Shown here in pieces: positions 39,600-48,578 of a stretch of 64,000 nt of DNA. Origin of the DNA: Candidatus Poribacteria bacterium (GTDB taxonomy: Bacteria > Poribacteria > WGA-4E > WGA-3G); assembly GCA_022827625.1 (NCBI GenBank), contig JAJEIE010000004.1, positions 62,001 to 126,000 of the forward strand, written 5' to 3'. Every line of letters begins with the position of its first letter. Positions within the stretch are counted from its first letter, which is position 1. Position numbers and translations under genes: made by a program. Under the pieces are notes generated by a model. The model ran no database searches, was not told the DNA's origin, and saw nothing but the letters and a program-made list of their open reading frames with translations.

Positions 39600-40388
39600 C
39601 TATTTCGTCTGTCCTAACTTAAGTTCTCCCCAAATCGTTCCAAGTTTACCCGCCGCTTCAACAGCAAGTGTAGCTTCTAATCCGTTTTCCATGAGGGACA
39701 GAATATCATCTTCCTCCAGTGCGACATCAAAGAGTAGCATCTCATCGAACAGACCCTCCCACTCTCTTCCGCCGCCGTCCCATGATCCGATACGTCCGGG
39801 TCCAAATTCTCCCGGTAGGGGACCCCATTTATCCTCCACATCAAGTTCGCCATCGAAGTAGACGCGCACCGATTCGTCATTGCTGCTGTAGGCAATTGCG
39901 AGATGGATCCATTTATCCAATATATCATCGTCCGCCGTGAAATCCGAGCTATCCCAACCCGGATGGCGCACGGGGTTGTTAGAGTGGATTGCCATCTCCA
40001 TCTTGTTGTCTGGACGGAATTGGTAATGGACGTATCCAGCTGTCCAACCATCTCGGTTAAAGAAGCATCTCCACTGTCCGACACGTCCCGTCGCATTAAA
40101 CCATTTCATGAGTGTAAAATCATCAAGCGGTCCAATCTCTGGAACCGTCACCCAAGCGTCTTTACCGTTGAGTTCGATAGCGTTGCCAAATTTACCCTTT
40201 GCCCATTTCGCACCACCGACGAGGTCGCCGTCATTCCCATTGTCAGATGAATCTTTAGCAACTTTCCCACCGGTTTCATCAAACAGCCACGCACCGACAA
40301 TAGTCTCTGGATCGATTTCAGCGTTACCGAGGGGCGCGAACATGAGAGTGATAGTAAGTAAACTGATTATAAAGCGAGCCATTCTCAT
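39600..40388 (-). CDS. secreted LamG-domain protein
   Basis: 262 residues. Signal peptide (RFIISLLTITLMFAPLGNA), then a LamG/concanavalin-like jelly roll: VGAWLFDETGGKVAKDSSDNGNDGDLVG, FTLMKWFNATG, WIHLAIAYSSNDESVRVYFDGELD, GRIGSWDGGGREWEGLFDEMLLFDVALEEDDI. This is a carbohydrate- or protein-binding fold common in Poribacteria-like genomes. The C-terminus GKLGTIWGELKLGQTK is the tail motif shared with 30506-31363 and 28-798. No catalytic residues apparent. Confidence 0.9.
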   Translation of the reverse strand: MRMARFIISLLTITLMFAPLGNAEIDPETIVGAWLFDETGGKVAKDSSDNGNDGDLVGGAKWAKGKFGNAIELNGKDAWVTVPEIGPLDDFTLMKWFNATGRVGQWRCFFNRDGWTAGYVHYQFRPDNKMEMAIHSNNPVRHPGWDSSDFTADDDILDKWIHLAIAYSSNDESVRVYFDGELDVEDKWGPLPGEFGPGRIGSWDGGGREWEGLFDEMLLFDVALEEDDILSLMENGLEATLAVEAAGKLGTIWGELKLGQTK

Positions 40389-40478
40389 TCTCCTTTGTTC
40401 ATCAGCATTAATTTCTCGAAACTAAAGACATTTCGTAATAGATTTTAGCACAAATTTCCTGGAAGTTGAACAAAATCT

Positions 40479-40943
40479 TTAAAGACCGCCAACGAGCCAT
40501 ACAACAAAACCTCCGGTTACAAGACATCCTACTGTAGCTCCTCCTATGACATGCTTTTGTCTCTTACGCTTTACACGCATCGTGTACGTTTTCACATAAA
40601 CAGAGACATATTCTGGTGATTTACCCATCAGGCGTTTTGCCGGTGGCGATACCTTTACGAGGTTAGATGATAGCACGACTGCTGCAGGTAGCACACCGAG
40701 ACATACACCGAGACATGGCAGCGAAATAACATCGATGCCAGAAAGCACAGTCCTAACTGAAAACACAGATCCAGGTACAGAAAGAACACCATAGGTTGTC
40801 CAAAAAATTGCGTTATAGTTTTCCGCATCACTTGTTGCATCTGCTGTGGCTTGTGCTTGCACGGCATTTCCTTGGGAGATACTAACAGACCTCGTGTTAA
40901 GAAGCAGTAAGATTGTTATTAAAAAAGCAGTTACACGAAACAT
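40479..40943 (-). CDS. small membrane or exported protein, unknown
   Basis: About 154 residues. N-terminal signal-like segment (VTAFLITILLLLNTRSVSIS), then two or three hydrophobic stretches (VISLPCLGVCLGVLPAAVVL; IGGATVGCLVTGGFVVWLV) separated by a basic part (KTYTMRVKRKRQKH). No family recognised. ATG 40943 begins directly at the hydrophobic signal; a longer reading would add 25 unlikely residues. Its ribosome binding site is weak (AGAG). Confidence 0.5.
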   Translation of the reverse strand: MFRVTAFLITILLLLNTRSVSISQGNAVQAQATADATSDAENYNAIFWTTYGVLSVPGSVFSVRTVLSGIDVISLPCLGVCLGVLPAAVVLSSNLVKVSPPAKRLMGKSPEYVSVYVKTYTMRVKRKRQKHVIGGATVGCLVTGGFVVWLVGGL

Positions 40944-41179
40944 AAGGTCTCTACTTGATGGCAAGTGATAATCAGAGACACACCGCAGATGAGAACACTT
41001 AGGTGATTGCCCAGACATGCTATGCCTCCGACAACTGCGATAAAAGTGAATACGTTAAAATGGTTGTTCAAAGAGAGCAAAAAGTATCTCTCGGATTGAA
41101 TGTAATGTTTGTGTATTTTATCAAGTTTATAAACTGGTGTCAAATTGCTTTAACGGCTGCGGAAAAAATTAAAAAATGG

Positions 41180-41208
41180 TTGACAAACTTCTGAAGACAT
41201 GTTATAAT
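41180..41208 (+). promoter_or_regulatory. consensus sigma70 promoter
   Basis: TTGACA (41180-41185), 17 bases, TATAAT (41203-41208): a match to both consensus boxes and to ideal spacing. It lies 220 bases before the Rieske gene. The gap 40944-41427 otherwise has no gene. Confidence 0.75.
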
Positions 41209-41331
41209 TATTAACGCTCGGAATGCAAAATAACTTGAAGTAGACTTTCCGCTTTTTTTATTGGATTCATCTGAAATTAATAAGTATGTCTTGCCTATAA
41301 TTGGCGGACTTTCAGGTACGAAAAGATTTTG

Positions 41332-41360
41332 ATGACATTTGTTTGCGATTGGGTTATAAT
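41332..41360 (+). promoter_or_regulatory. second promoter for the respiratory cluster
   Basis: ATGACA (41332-41337), 17 bases, TATAAT (41355-41360), 67 bases before GTG 41428. A palindrome (GACGCTTAAGCGTTC region at about 41392-41406) lies between it and the gene. Together with the consensus promoter upstream it gives a tandem-promoter arrangement. Confidence 0.55.
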
Positions 41361-41427
41361 GTAGACAATTAACCTTTAGTTCATAGTGCCGACGCTTAAG
41401 CGTTCGCCTACAAAATCGGGGGTATAA

Positions 41428-41916
41428 GTGGTATCTCGACGTAAATTTTTCAAATTTCTCGGTTGGGGGAATTTCGTTGCAGCATTGGGGTTGACGTTCG
41501 GACCCGGGTTGGTCCGATACCTCTATCCACGCGTGCTGTTTGAACCGTCCTCTATTTTTACGGCAGGATTCCCTGCGGAATATCCACCGGGTAGCGTTAG
41601 CGAAAAGTTCAAAAAAGAGCCGTTTGGTGTTTGGATCGTTCGCAAACAGGATGGCGAATTCTATGCGCTATTAACGATTTGTACGCACCTCGGATGCACG
41701 CCGCGGTGGCTCTCGTCTGAAGACAAATTTAAGTGTCCCTGCCACGGTAGCGGTTTTGACCGAGAAGGTATTAACTACGAAGGTCCCGCGCCACGGCCCC
41801 TTGAGCGCGTGAAGATTACGTTGGCAGAAGATGGTCAGATTGAGATTGATAAGTCCGTGAAGTTTTTGGGTGAGAAGGGGCAGTGGACCGACCCAGGCTC
41901 CTTTTTGAAGGTCTGA
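41428..41916 (+). CDS. qcrA: Rieske iron-sulfur protein of a cytochrome bc complex
   Basis: 162 residues. N-terminal membrane helix (FLGWGNFVAALGLTFGPGL), then the Rieske domain with [2Fe-2S] ligands C-T-H-L-G-C and C-P-C-H-G-S-G-F. It moves electrons from quinol to cytochrome c in the bc complex together with the cytochrome b halves that follow. Start GTG 41428 after GGGGG. The spacing to the next gene (85 bases) carries no other gene. Confidence 0.95.
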   Translation: MVSRRKFFKFLGWGNFVAALGLTFGPGLVRYLYPRVLFEPSSIFTAGFPAEYPPGSVSEKFKKEPFGVWIVRKQDGEFYALLTICTHLGCTPRWLSSEDKFKCPCHGSGFDREGINYEGPAPRPLERVKITLAEDGQIEIDKSVKFLGEKGQWTDPGSFLKV

Positions 41917-42001
41917 AGAAAGGAGAGCATTCGCGCCTGGCTTCGGTTAGGCAAGAAAAGCGTTTCGGCGCGTCTGGCCGTCGAGGCTTGCGATAAAAAA
42001 T

Positions 42002-42772
42002 ATGAACGAAGAACGCAAAGGGCTGAAAGAGAAGATTACCAATTCCGATATTTGGCGCTCTATATTCCGCCATGGATATGAAGATACGGGGCGTCGTTAC
42101 ACCTTACAAATCCTCCAAAACGTCTGGTTGCATCTCCATCCTCCTCGGGTTTCTCGGCACGCGCTGAATTTCCGCTTTACATGGTGTATGGGCGGCATCA
42201 CGTTCCTGATGTTTCTTGTGACCGCCGTCACAGGCGTACTCCTCATGTTCTACTATCGTCCGACAGCTGAATATGCCTTCCGCGATGTACAGTACCTCGA
42301 ATTTGACATCCCCTTCGGAATGCTGCTCCGCAACATGCACCGTTGGGCAGCGCACGGAATGGTTATTTCGGTAATGCTACACATGTTCCGCGTCTTCTTA
42401 ACAGGTTCCTATAAGAAACCTCGAGAATTCAACTGGGCAGTCGGGGTCATTTTATTACTCGTGACGTTCTTCCTGAGTTTCACGGGCTATCTGCTACCCT
42501 GGGATCAGTTGGCGTTTTGGGCTGTGACTGTCGGGACGAACATGGCACGCGCAACACCGGTTTTGGGACATGAAGGTCCATTCGCGCCACAGGACATCAC
42601 ACAATCAAATGATGTCCGATTTGCACTGCTGGCAGGAACAATCGTAGGTCCCTCAACGCTGTTAAGGTTCTATATTTTGCACTGCGTTGCGGTGCCGCTG
42701 TTGGCGAGTGTCTTGATGGCTTTGCATTTCTGGCGGGTGCGTAAAGATGGCGGCATTTCCGGGCCGCTGTAA
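42002..42772 (+). CDS. cytochrome b, N-terminal half (b6-like)
   Basis: 256 residues with four membrane helices. Heme ligand His pairs are seen in MHRWAAHGMVISVMLHMFRVFL and HCVAVPLLASVLMALHFW; FTGYLLPWDQLAFWA is a conserved quinone-side block. It binds two b hemes and, with the next gene, forms the split cytochrome b typical of b6f-type and many non-proteobacterial bc complexes. Acts in the inner membrane. Confidence 0.95.
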   Translation: MNEERKGLKEKITNSDIWRSIFRHGYEDTGRRYTLQILQNVWLHLHPPRVSRHALNFRFTWCMGGITFLMFLVTAVTGVLLMFYYRPTAEYAFRDVQYLEFDIPFGMLLRNMHRWAAHGMVISVMLHMFRVFLTGSYKKPREFNWAVGVILLLVTFFLSFTGYLLPWDQLAFWAVTVGTNMARATPVLGHEGPFAPQDITQSNDVRFALLAGTIVGPSTLLRFYILHCVAVPLLASVLMALHFWRVRKDGGISGPL

Positions 42773-42860
42773 ACAGAGATTGTCGGAACGAATCTTTTGT
42801 GTGAACGGAAGCAGTTTCTGTTAGCACGGGCAAGGAATCCAATCTTCAAAGGAGCAGAGT

Positions 42861-43727
42861 ATGGAGCATTTTTTAGCACTCGTGACGAAGCCGGACAATG
42901 TCCCGATTCTTGCTATTCTCTTCTTAATACCTTATTTCATGTGGCTTTCATACCGGCAGGCACGTCAGACGGACATAACAGGGGTCCCCTCGGATGCAGA
43001 ACTTAACGATAAAGTTTATGTCTGGCCCTATCTGTGCCGAAATGAGTTTATCTGCGCGATTATCGTTATGCTGGTGTTGGGTGTCTGGTCAATTATGATT
43101 GATGCCCCCCTTGAAGAACCGAGCGATCCCACGAAAACGCCGAACCCTTCTAAAGCGCCTTGGTACTTCCTCGCACTACAGGAGATGCTCGTCTACTTCG
43201 ATCCTTGGATCGCAGGTGTGGTGCTGCCCGGATTGATTATTGCTGGGTTGATTGCTATTCCCTATATTGACATTAATCCGAAAGGCAAAGGCTATTATAC
43301 GATCAAGGAACGTCCCTTCGCGCTCGCGGTGTTCAGTTTCGGATTCATCGTCCTATGGATCGTCCTGATGATCGTCGGAACCTTCCTCAGGGGTCCAGGG
43401 TGGAACTTCTTCGCACCCTGGGAATATTGGGATCCCCACCTTGTCGTACCACTAACGAACGTGAATCTGTCCTATCTTTTCGGTATTCGGAGTGAAACAA
43501 CTGCGAATTTCTTCGGCTTTGTTGTCGTTGCTGGCTATTTCTCGGTCGGTCCGATTTTCTATTTATGGAAGCGCAATAGTAGCCGTTTCTTACAAGAGCT
43601 CGGACTGGTGCGATATATCGTCGTTTCATTCCTGTTTTTAACCATGATGGCTTTGCCGATAAAGATGATCTTGCGCATATTCTTCAATGTGAAATATATC
43701 TGGGTATCCCCGTGGTTCAATATTTAG
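42861..43727 (+). CDS. cytochrome b C-terminal half (subunit IV-like)
   Basis: 288 residues. It contains PSKAPWYFLALQEMLVYFDPWIAGVVLPGLI, the counterpart of the PEWY region of cytochrome b (here AP-W-Y-F), then about five membrane helices with DPH/NVNLSYLFG. It completes the quinol-oxidation site with the preceding b-half. AAAGGAG precedes the ATG. Longer than cyanobacterial PetD (about 160), having extra helices at the C-terminus. Confidence 0.9.
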   Translation: MEHFLALVTKPDNVPILAILFLIPYFMWLSYRQARQTDITGVPSDAELNDKVYVWPYLCRNEFICAIIVMLVLGVWSIMIDAPLEEPSDPTKTPNPSKAPWYFLALQEMLVYFDPWIAGVVLPGLIIAGLIAIPYIDINPKGKGYYTIKERPFALAVFSFGFIVLWIVLMIVGTFLRGPGWNFFAPWEYWDPHLVVPLTNVNLSYLFGIRSETTANFFGFVVVAGYFSVGPIFYLWKRNSSRFLQELGLVRYIVVSFLFLTMMALPIKMILRIFFNVKYIWVSPWFNI

Positions 43728-43741
43728 TTAGCAGATAGCCT

Positions 43742-43825
43742 TTAGCAATTTGCAGTTAGCACTTAGATGTTAGGGACTAACCACTAACCGCTAACAGTGA
43801 ACGAAGTGAACACCCTAATTGCTAA
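43742..43825. repeat. palindromic spacer element
   Basis: TTAGCAATT (43742-43750) and AATTGCTAA (43817-43825) bound a segment with TTAG/CTAA repeats (GTTAGCACTTAGATGTTAG...CTAACCACTAACCGCTAAC). It ends just before the ribosome binding site of the multiheme cytochrome and contains AACGAAGTGAA, like the constant loop of leader hairpins elsewhere. Confidence 0.55.
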
Positions 43826-43846
43826 TAAATGGAGGTAGAAAGTTTC

Positions 43847-46800
43847 GTGAGGAACAAAAAAGAAATTCCTGCTGAGAATAAATCGTATTCTGCTTTGTTC
43901 TTTATTTTGTCCGCACTGTTAGGACTCGTAACGATTTGGGGATTCTGGAGTGAGATGATTACCCGCCGTCCGTGGAAGCAGATCCAGCAGCAATTTTATC
44001 AATACGAATATGACAAAACAAAGGCAGAATTGGCAAACGCACTGTCGGATTTGCCCGAACTCCCCACACCTCAAGAGCCTGATCCGAGAGAGGTACAAAG
44101 ATTGACAAAAGAGGTGGAGAACGCACAGGTCGCACTTGACGAGGCACTGCAAGAACGCAAGTTCCGACAGAGCGAATCGGATGCAATTAACTATAAGTAT
44201 CAGCATAGCCTCCACGAATCGAAGGGTAGATACACTGAAACTGTCAAAAAGTGGCAAGAAAAATTGGCAGATTATGAATCCCGGATTGAAGGTGAACTGA
44301 CTGAAGCCGTCTTGGGAGCGGAGGCTGCTTTCGCAGCGGCGAACAAAACGTTAGCGCAGTTCTATCAAAACAATAGCGATCCACAGCGCGCACTCAGCAC
44401 TTACCTCATTGCACAGAAATATAACGCAACGGATACAGAAATCGTTGAAGGGATCGCCACGGCGCAAGCTGCCCTTCAATCTTTACAAACCGACAAAGCA
44501 AAGTACGATCAAGTCGCACGCCTTGAGGAAAAACTACATTCAGTCGGTGGTATCAAACGCACCTTTCTCGGGAGTCTCTTAGAGAATCCCTTCCGTGAAA
44601 CACGGACTATCGTCCAACACTATCTTGAAGATTTTGATTATACCGCAGACAGATGTGCGACCTGCCACTTCTCTGCTGATAGAAGCGGCTACGAGCAATC
44701 TGCACAAGAAATGTTTGAGGTGGAAGGGGATGGCGAAAATCCTGTTGTCCATTATCTCAAACACGCAAGCGTTAAACTCGGTAGTGAGTCAATTATAATT
44801 GATGGGTTTGATGCCGAACCCGATGAGTATACATTGGAAGAAAACGGAACCCTCACTTTCAGCGATGTCGATGTCTTCGGCGAAGTAGAGATCTCTTACG
44901 AGACCGGCTACCGTTCGGTACTCCAAACACACCCCCATCGAGATGTTCTGCTCGCGAAGCACCCTGTTGATAGATTCGGATGTACACCGTGCCACGGTGG
45001 ACAAGGGCAGGCACTCACAGCGAAAGCTGCCCACGCCTTGACCCATGCAGAGTATTGGCTCACCCCTGTACTCGGCATGGATGAGCATACCGGTAGAACC
45101 TCTGAAGAGACAAAAGGATATATGGAATCTAACTGCCGCCGCTGTCATGATGGCGTAATGATGTTAGATTATGGCGTGGATCCTGAAACCGACGAGCCAC
45201 AAGACTATGCGCCGAATCTCACAAAAGGATTGGCACTCTTTGAAGACCTCGGCTGCCACGGTTGCCACGCCGTAGAAGGCTATAGTGCCCTTGAAAATGC
45301 CGTTAACGTCGGTCCATCGCTTGCAAAAATCGGCAGTAAAGTCGAAGATGTTGCATGGCTTGAAAGTTGGATCAAGAAACCTGAAGCATATCTGCCAAAC
45401 GCAACGATGCCTAACTTCTTCCCCGTTGAGGGTATGACGCAGGTCGTCTATCTTAAGAATGGTGGAAAACGTACAGGGGTTGTTACCAAAACCGCAAACG
45501 GTATCATTATTAAAACCGATGACGGCACGGAATACCCGTATCCCGATACTTATGTCCTTCGCATTGTTGATGAGGTGAAGTCTATCGCGGCTTACCTCGC
45601 ACAGATGAGCGATGCGGATCTCGATGCATCCAGTACAACCTATGCCGAATCTCAACGCGCCATTGAAGCAGGCGAGGAGACCATTAAGACCGTTGGCTGC
45701 CTGACGTGTCATGCGGTGGATGGTTTAGGCAGCGATTTTGGTCCTGCGCTTGACAGTGTCGGCACAAAGGTTACGCCAAACTACCTACGCCAGTGGATTC
45801 ACGATCCGAAAGCCTATGATCCAGACACGAGTATGCCGAGTTTGCGGTTAAGCAATACCGAAGTTGATAACGTTGTGGCGTATCTGATGAGTTTACAACA
45901 GGCGACTCCGAACGCAGCTACCGAATCCATCGGTGAAGTTGACGTGGCAGAGGGTGAGGCACTCGTCAGAACCTACGGATGTTTCGGTTGCCATGAAATC
46001 CCAGGTTTTGAAAATGAGTCGAAAGTCGGGGCTGACCTCGGAGAATTCGGGGCAAAGATGGTTGATGAACTCGATTTCGGCGACACGGTTGACATCGAAC
46101 ACAGTTGGACGGGATGGACGCTTGGGAAAGTGACCGACCCGCGGCGGTATCAAACCCGACGCATTGCCTCTCGTATGCCTGTTTTTCAGGTTAACGATGA
46201 AGACGCAAAAGCACTTGCCGTACTTTTGAAGAGTTTCCAACCCGAGCAGTACCCGCTCAGTTATATCCATAACAGAACTGAGAAGCTAAATCGGATTGAT
46301 GCCGGTAGACGGCTCGTCAAAAAATATAACTGTACGGGGTGCCATGTGATTGAAGGCGGAGGGGGCGATTATGTTGATGTTATCGTCGCACACGAGGGAT
46401 TGAATGAGACAAACGCCAAGCAGTTCGCACCGCCACCCTTGAAGGCGCAAGGTGCCAGAACCTATCCAGATTGGTTGTTTGCGTTCCTCAAAGTGCCATC
46501 GGAGATCCGTTATGGGCTCAAAGTCAGAATGCCGACCTTCGAGCTCTCGGATGACGAAGCGACGACGCTCGTCAAGTATTTCTCCGCGCTTGATGATGAA
46601 CCGTTCCCTTACGAGACGCTTGAAGTGCCGACACCAACAACTGCTGAATTGCGGGTCGGTAAACAAATTTTTGATGAACTCCAGTGTATCTCCTGTCATC
46701 CTTCACAAGGTGAAGTCATTCCTGAAGGGAGTGATAAGGCAGGGCGACCGGATCTCGCCTTGGCGAAGGAACGACTCAAAGCGGATTGGCTGATTGACTG

Positions 46801-46957
46801 GATGAAGGATCCACAATCGTTTCAACCTGGAACGGCAATGCCGCAGGCATGGCCCCTCGTCGGTGGACAGTATATGCCACTTGATGGCTATGCTGGTAAT
46901 GACGCTGAAGAACAGATTCGACTCGTGCGTGAATATCTCATATCGTTGGGGCGTTAG
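43847..46957 (+). CDS. octaheme c-type cytochrome with N-terminal coiled coil
   Basis: About 1036 residues. One N-terminal membrane helix (ALFFILSALLGLVTIWGF), a coiled-coil part (about 60-230, rich in Q/E/K), and eight C-x-x-C-H heme motifs in order: CATCH, CTPCH, CRRCH, CHGCH, CLTCH, CFGCH, CTGCH, CISCH. Between hemes 4 and 5 is a small SH3-like insert (VYLKNGGKRTGVVTKTANG). The last five heme modules are of mono-heme cytochrome c type. It faces the periplasm and probably carries electrons from the bc complex. GTG 43847 is chosen since GGAGG stands 11 bases upstream; ATG 43829 would overlap it. No direct family recognised. Confidence 0.85.
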   Translation: MRNKKEIPAENKSYSALFFILSALLGLVTIWGFWSEMITRRPWKQIQQQFYQYEYDKTKAELANALSDLPELPTPQEPDPREVQRLTKEVENAQVALDEALQERKFRQSESDAINYKYQHSLHESKGRYTETVKKWQEKLADYESRIEGELTEAVLGAEAAFAAANKTLAQFYQNNSDPQRALSTYLIAQKYNATDTEIVEGIATAQAALQSLQTDKAKYDQVARLEEKLHSVGGIKRTFLGSLLENPFRETRTIVQHYLEDFDYTADRCATCHFSADRSGYEQSAQEMFEVEGDGENPVVHYLKHASVKLGSESIIIDGFDAEPDEYTLEENGTLTFSDVDVFGEVEISYETGYRSVLQTHPHRDVLLAKHPVDRFGCTPCHGGQGQALTAKAAHALTHAEYWLTPVLGMDEHTGRTSEETKGYMESNCRRCHDGVMMLDYGVDPETDEPQDYAPNLTKGLALFEDLGCHGCHAVEGYSALENAVNVGPSLAKIGSKVEDVAWLESWIKKPEAYLPNATMPNFFPVEGMTQVVYLKNGGKRTGVVTKTANGIIIKTDDGTEYPYPDTYVLRIVDEVKSIAAYLAQMSDADLDASSTTYAESQRAIEAGEETIKTVGCLTCHAVDGLGSDFGPALDSVGTKVTPNYLRQWIHDPKAYDPDTSMPSLRLSNTEVDNVVAYLMSLQQATPNAATESIGEVDVAEGEALVRTYGCFGCHEIPGFENESKVGADLGEFGAKMVDELDFGDTVDIEHSWTGWTLGKVTDPRRYQTRRIASRMPVFQVNDEDAKALAVLLKSFQPEQYPLSYIHNRTEKLNRIDAGRRLVKKYNCTGCHVIEGGGGDYVDVIVAHEGLNETNAKQFAPPPLKAQGARTYPDWLFAFLKVPSEIRYGLKVRMPTFELSDDEATTLVKYFSALDDEPFPYETLEVPTPTTAELRVGKQIFDELQCISCHPSQGEVIPEGSDKAGRPDLALAKERLKADWLIDWMKDPQSFQPGTAMPQAWPLVGGQYMPLDGYAGNDAEEQIRLVREYLISLGR

Positions 46958-46967
46958 CGAAAATAGC

Positions 46968-47096
46968 GATCAGTCGTCGGTGATCAGTTAAGAGGTGTAC
47001 TTGTAAAATTCACTACTTCTTGGCGTACGCCAAATTTACGTAGATTGTTACGAAAGCACCTCTTAACTGACAACTAATAACCGATGACTGATAACC
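46968..47096. repeat. long palindromic element, copy 2
   Basis: Arms (46968-46996 and 47057-47096) built of GATCAGTTAAGAGGTG and CACCTCTTAACTGACAAC; centre TTGGCGTACGCCAA (47020-47033) and GTTACG. Same plan as copies at 56784 and 57707. Confidence 0.85.
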
Positions 47097-47104
47097 ATTA
47101 AAAA

Positions 47105-47461
47105 ATGAGACACCTTGCCGTTGTTATCGTCATGATTGTTGTCTGGCTCAACGGGTTAATTTGGTTGGGCAATCAGATCGATCCGAGCACGAAGTATCAA
47201 TCGACGGTCGAATACAAATACGCCCGATACTGTGCAGGTTGCCACGGGAATGATGGACAAGGCAGCGGACGTATTGGTCGCTTCAAGAAGTTAGACCCGG
47301 CAGACCTAACTGATAACAGTCTCTGGGAAATGCACGACGATGAGCAACTGCTGGAGAGTATCAACGCAGGCAAGGACGATATGCCGGCGTTCTACTACTA
47401 CCTCAGTGACGAAGAACAACGGGAGATTCTCGACTATATTAAAGAGACATTTCGTCCCTAA
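47105..47461 (+). CDS. membrane-anchored monoheme cytochrome c
   Basis: 118 residues. N-terminal helix (LAVVIVMIVVWLNGLIWLGN), then one class I cytochrome c domain with C-A-G-C-H-G-N-D-G-Q-G-S-G and a possible Met ligand in DDMPAFYYYLSD. Carries electrons between the bc complex and an oxidase. The start ATG follows the palindromic element directly, without a strong ribosome binding site. Confidence 0.9.
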   Translation: MRHLAVVIVMIVVWLNGLIWLGNQIDPSTKYQSTVEYKYARYCAGCHGNDGQGSGRIGRFKKLDPADLTDNSLWEMHDDEQLLESINAGKDDMPAFYYYLSDEEQREILDYIKETFRP

Positions 47462-47598
47462 TAGTACGGACGCAATTTTTCTATCGGACCTGTGTTCAAA
47501 TTTAAAGTCTTTTAATTTGCATTCTGAAATTCTGTCGTGTTAATATATTGCAGAATAAATTTAAACCATGTAAGGAAAGCGGAAACATTCCGCGGTAG

Positions 47599-47617
47599 GC
47601 GAGGTTTCCAACCTCGC
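47599..47617. repeat. palindrome shared with 8553-8571
   Basis: GCGAGGTTTCCAACCTCGC in the 217-base spacer before the cupredoxin-like gene; identical to the copy inside the ABC ATPase gene. The rest of 47462-47678 holds no gene. Confidence 0.75.
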
Positions 47618-47678
47618 TGGTTCACAGCATATCGCTAATTCTAAAATTTACTATGAATATATAAGGAGAAGCCAAATT

Positions 47679-48428
47679 ATGAAAGTTTTAGTTAGCCTGG
47701 TTGTGTGCGCAATGCTCGCAAGCACTGCGTTCGCAGGCACCATCACCGGAACTGTGATGTATGATGGCGACGCACCGGCGCGTCCCGCCCTAACGGCGAC
47801 CAAGGACCAGCATTGCATTGACGCTGTAACAGGCACGAAATCCGAGGCACTCGTTGTCTCAAAAGGCAAAGGCATCAAGAACGTCGTCCTTTACGCACGC
47901 GTCCGTGGCGCGAAAGTTACCATCCCCGAGAAAAATCCTGTGATGGACCAAAAGGGATGTGCTTATTACCCACACGTTCTCGCGGTTGTTGCAGGTTCTA
48001 CTGTTGACCTGACATCCAGCGATCCGATCGCACACAACGTCCATTCCCATGCGACAAAGAATGAGGCTATAAACTATCAGATTCCGCAGCCCGGCAAAAT
48101 CATCCCGCACAAAATCGAGAAAGCTGAGGAGATTAAATTCACTTGCGATATTCATGCTTGGATGACGGGGTACATTGTTGCTGTCCCCAGCAACTTCTTC
48201 ACGGTCACGGGTTACAAAAATGCTGATGGTGCTTGGATGAGTTCGGATGCCTATGAAAAATCCGCAGATACCGGTAATTATTCGATCGCTGATGTTCCAG
48301 CCGGTCGGGTCCGCGTCGTTGCATGGCATGAAGAACTCGGTTCAGCAAACAAGATTATTGAAGTGCCAGCGAGTGGTGATATTGCTGTAAACTTTACAAG
48401 TGCTGATTTTAAGAAACGCGCCAAATAA
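47679..48428 (+). CDS. secreted cupredoxin-like protein (paralogue 1)
   Basis: 249 residues. Signal peptide VLVSLVVCAMLASTAFA, then a cupredoxin-like core with copper ligands suggested by DPIAHNVHSHA (His) and C-D-I-H-A-W-M (C-x2-H-x2-M), and a carboxypeptidase-regulatory-like beta domain (NYSIADVPAGRVRVVAWHEELG). Paralogue of the gene at 54973. A blue-copper electron carrier in the periplasm is likely. AAGGAG lies 12 bases upstream of the ATG. Confidence 0.8.
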   Translation: MKVLVSLVVCAMLASTAFAGTITGTVMYDGDAPARPALTATKDQHCIDAVTGTKSEALVVSKGKGIKNVVLYARVRGAKVTIPEKNPVMDQKGCAYYPHVLAVVAGSTVDLTSSDPIAHNVHSHATKNEAINYQIPQPGKIIPHKIEKAEEIKFTCDIHAWMTGYIVAVPSNFFTVTGYKNADGAWMSSDAYEKSADTGNYSIADVPAGRVRVVAWHEELGSANKIIEVPASGDIAVNFTSADFKKRAK

Positions 48429-48534
48429 TTTTTTAAATGATTAAATCTGGGCTGCTGCGTCCGTTGTCCTTGCAGTCTTCCAATCATTAGCAAACCTTTT
48501 ATCATCTGAAGCAGGTTTCCTAACAATTTTAGGT

Positions 48535-48557
48535 CGATGCCGACAACGGAGGCATCG
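48535..48557 (+). promoter_or_regulatory. leader hairpin A2
   Basis: CGATGCC (48535-48541), loop GACAACGGA, GGCATCG (48551-48557); then CTCAGAAGCACATAGTTAAAAATG, whose ATG is the CydA-like start. Seven-bp perfect stem; shorter loop than its relatives. Confidence 0.7.
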
Positions 48558-48578
48558 CTCAGAAGCACATAGTTAAAA

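Noticed and set aside
41917-42001. Selenocysteine readthrough of the Rieske TGA stop
   Set aside because: The 26 following codons are arginine-rich and have no domain or Cys context; ordinary stop.
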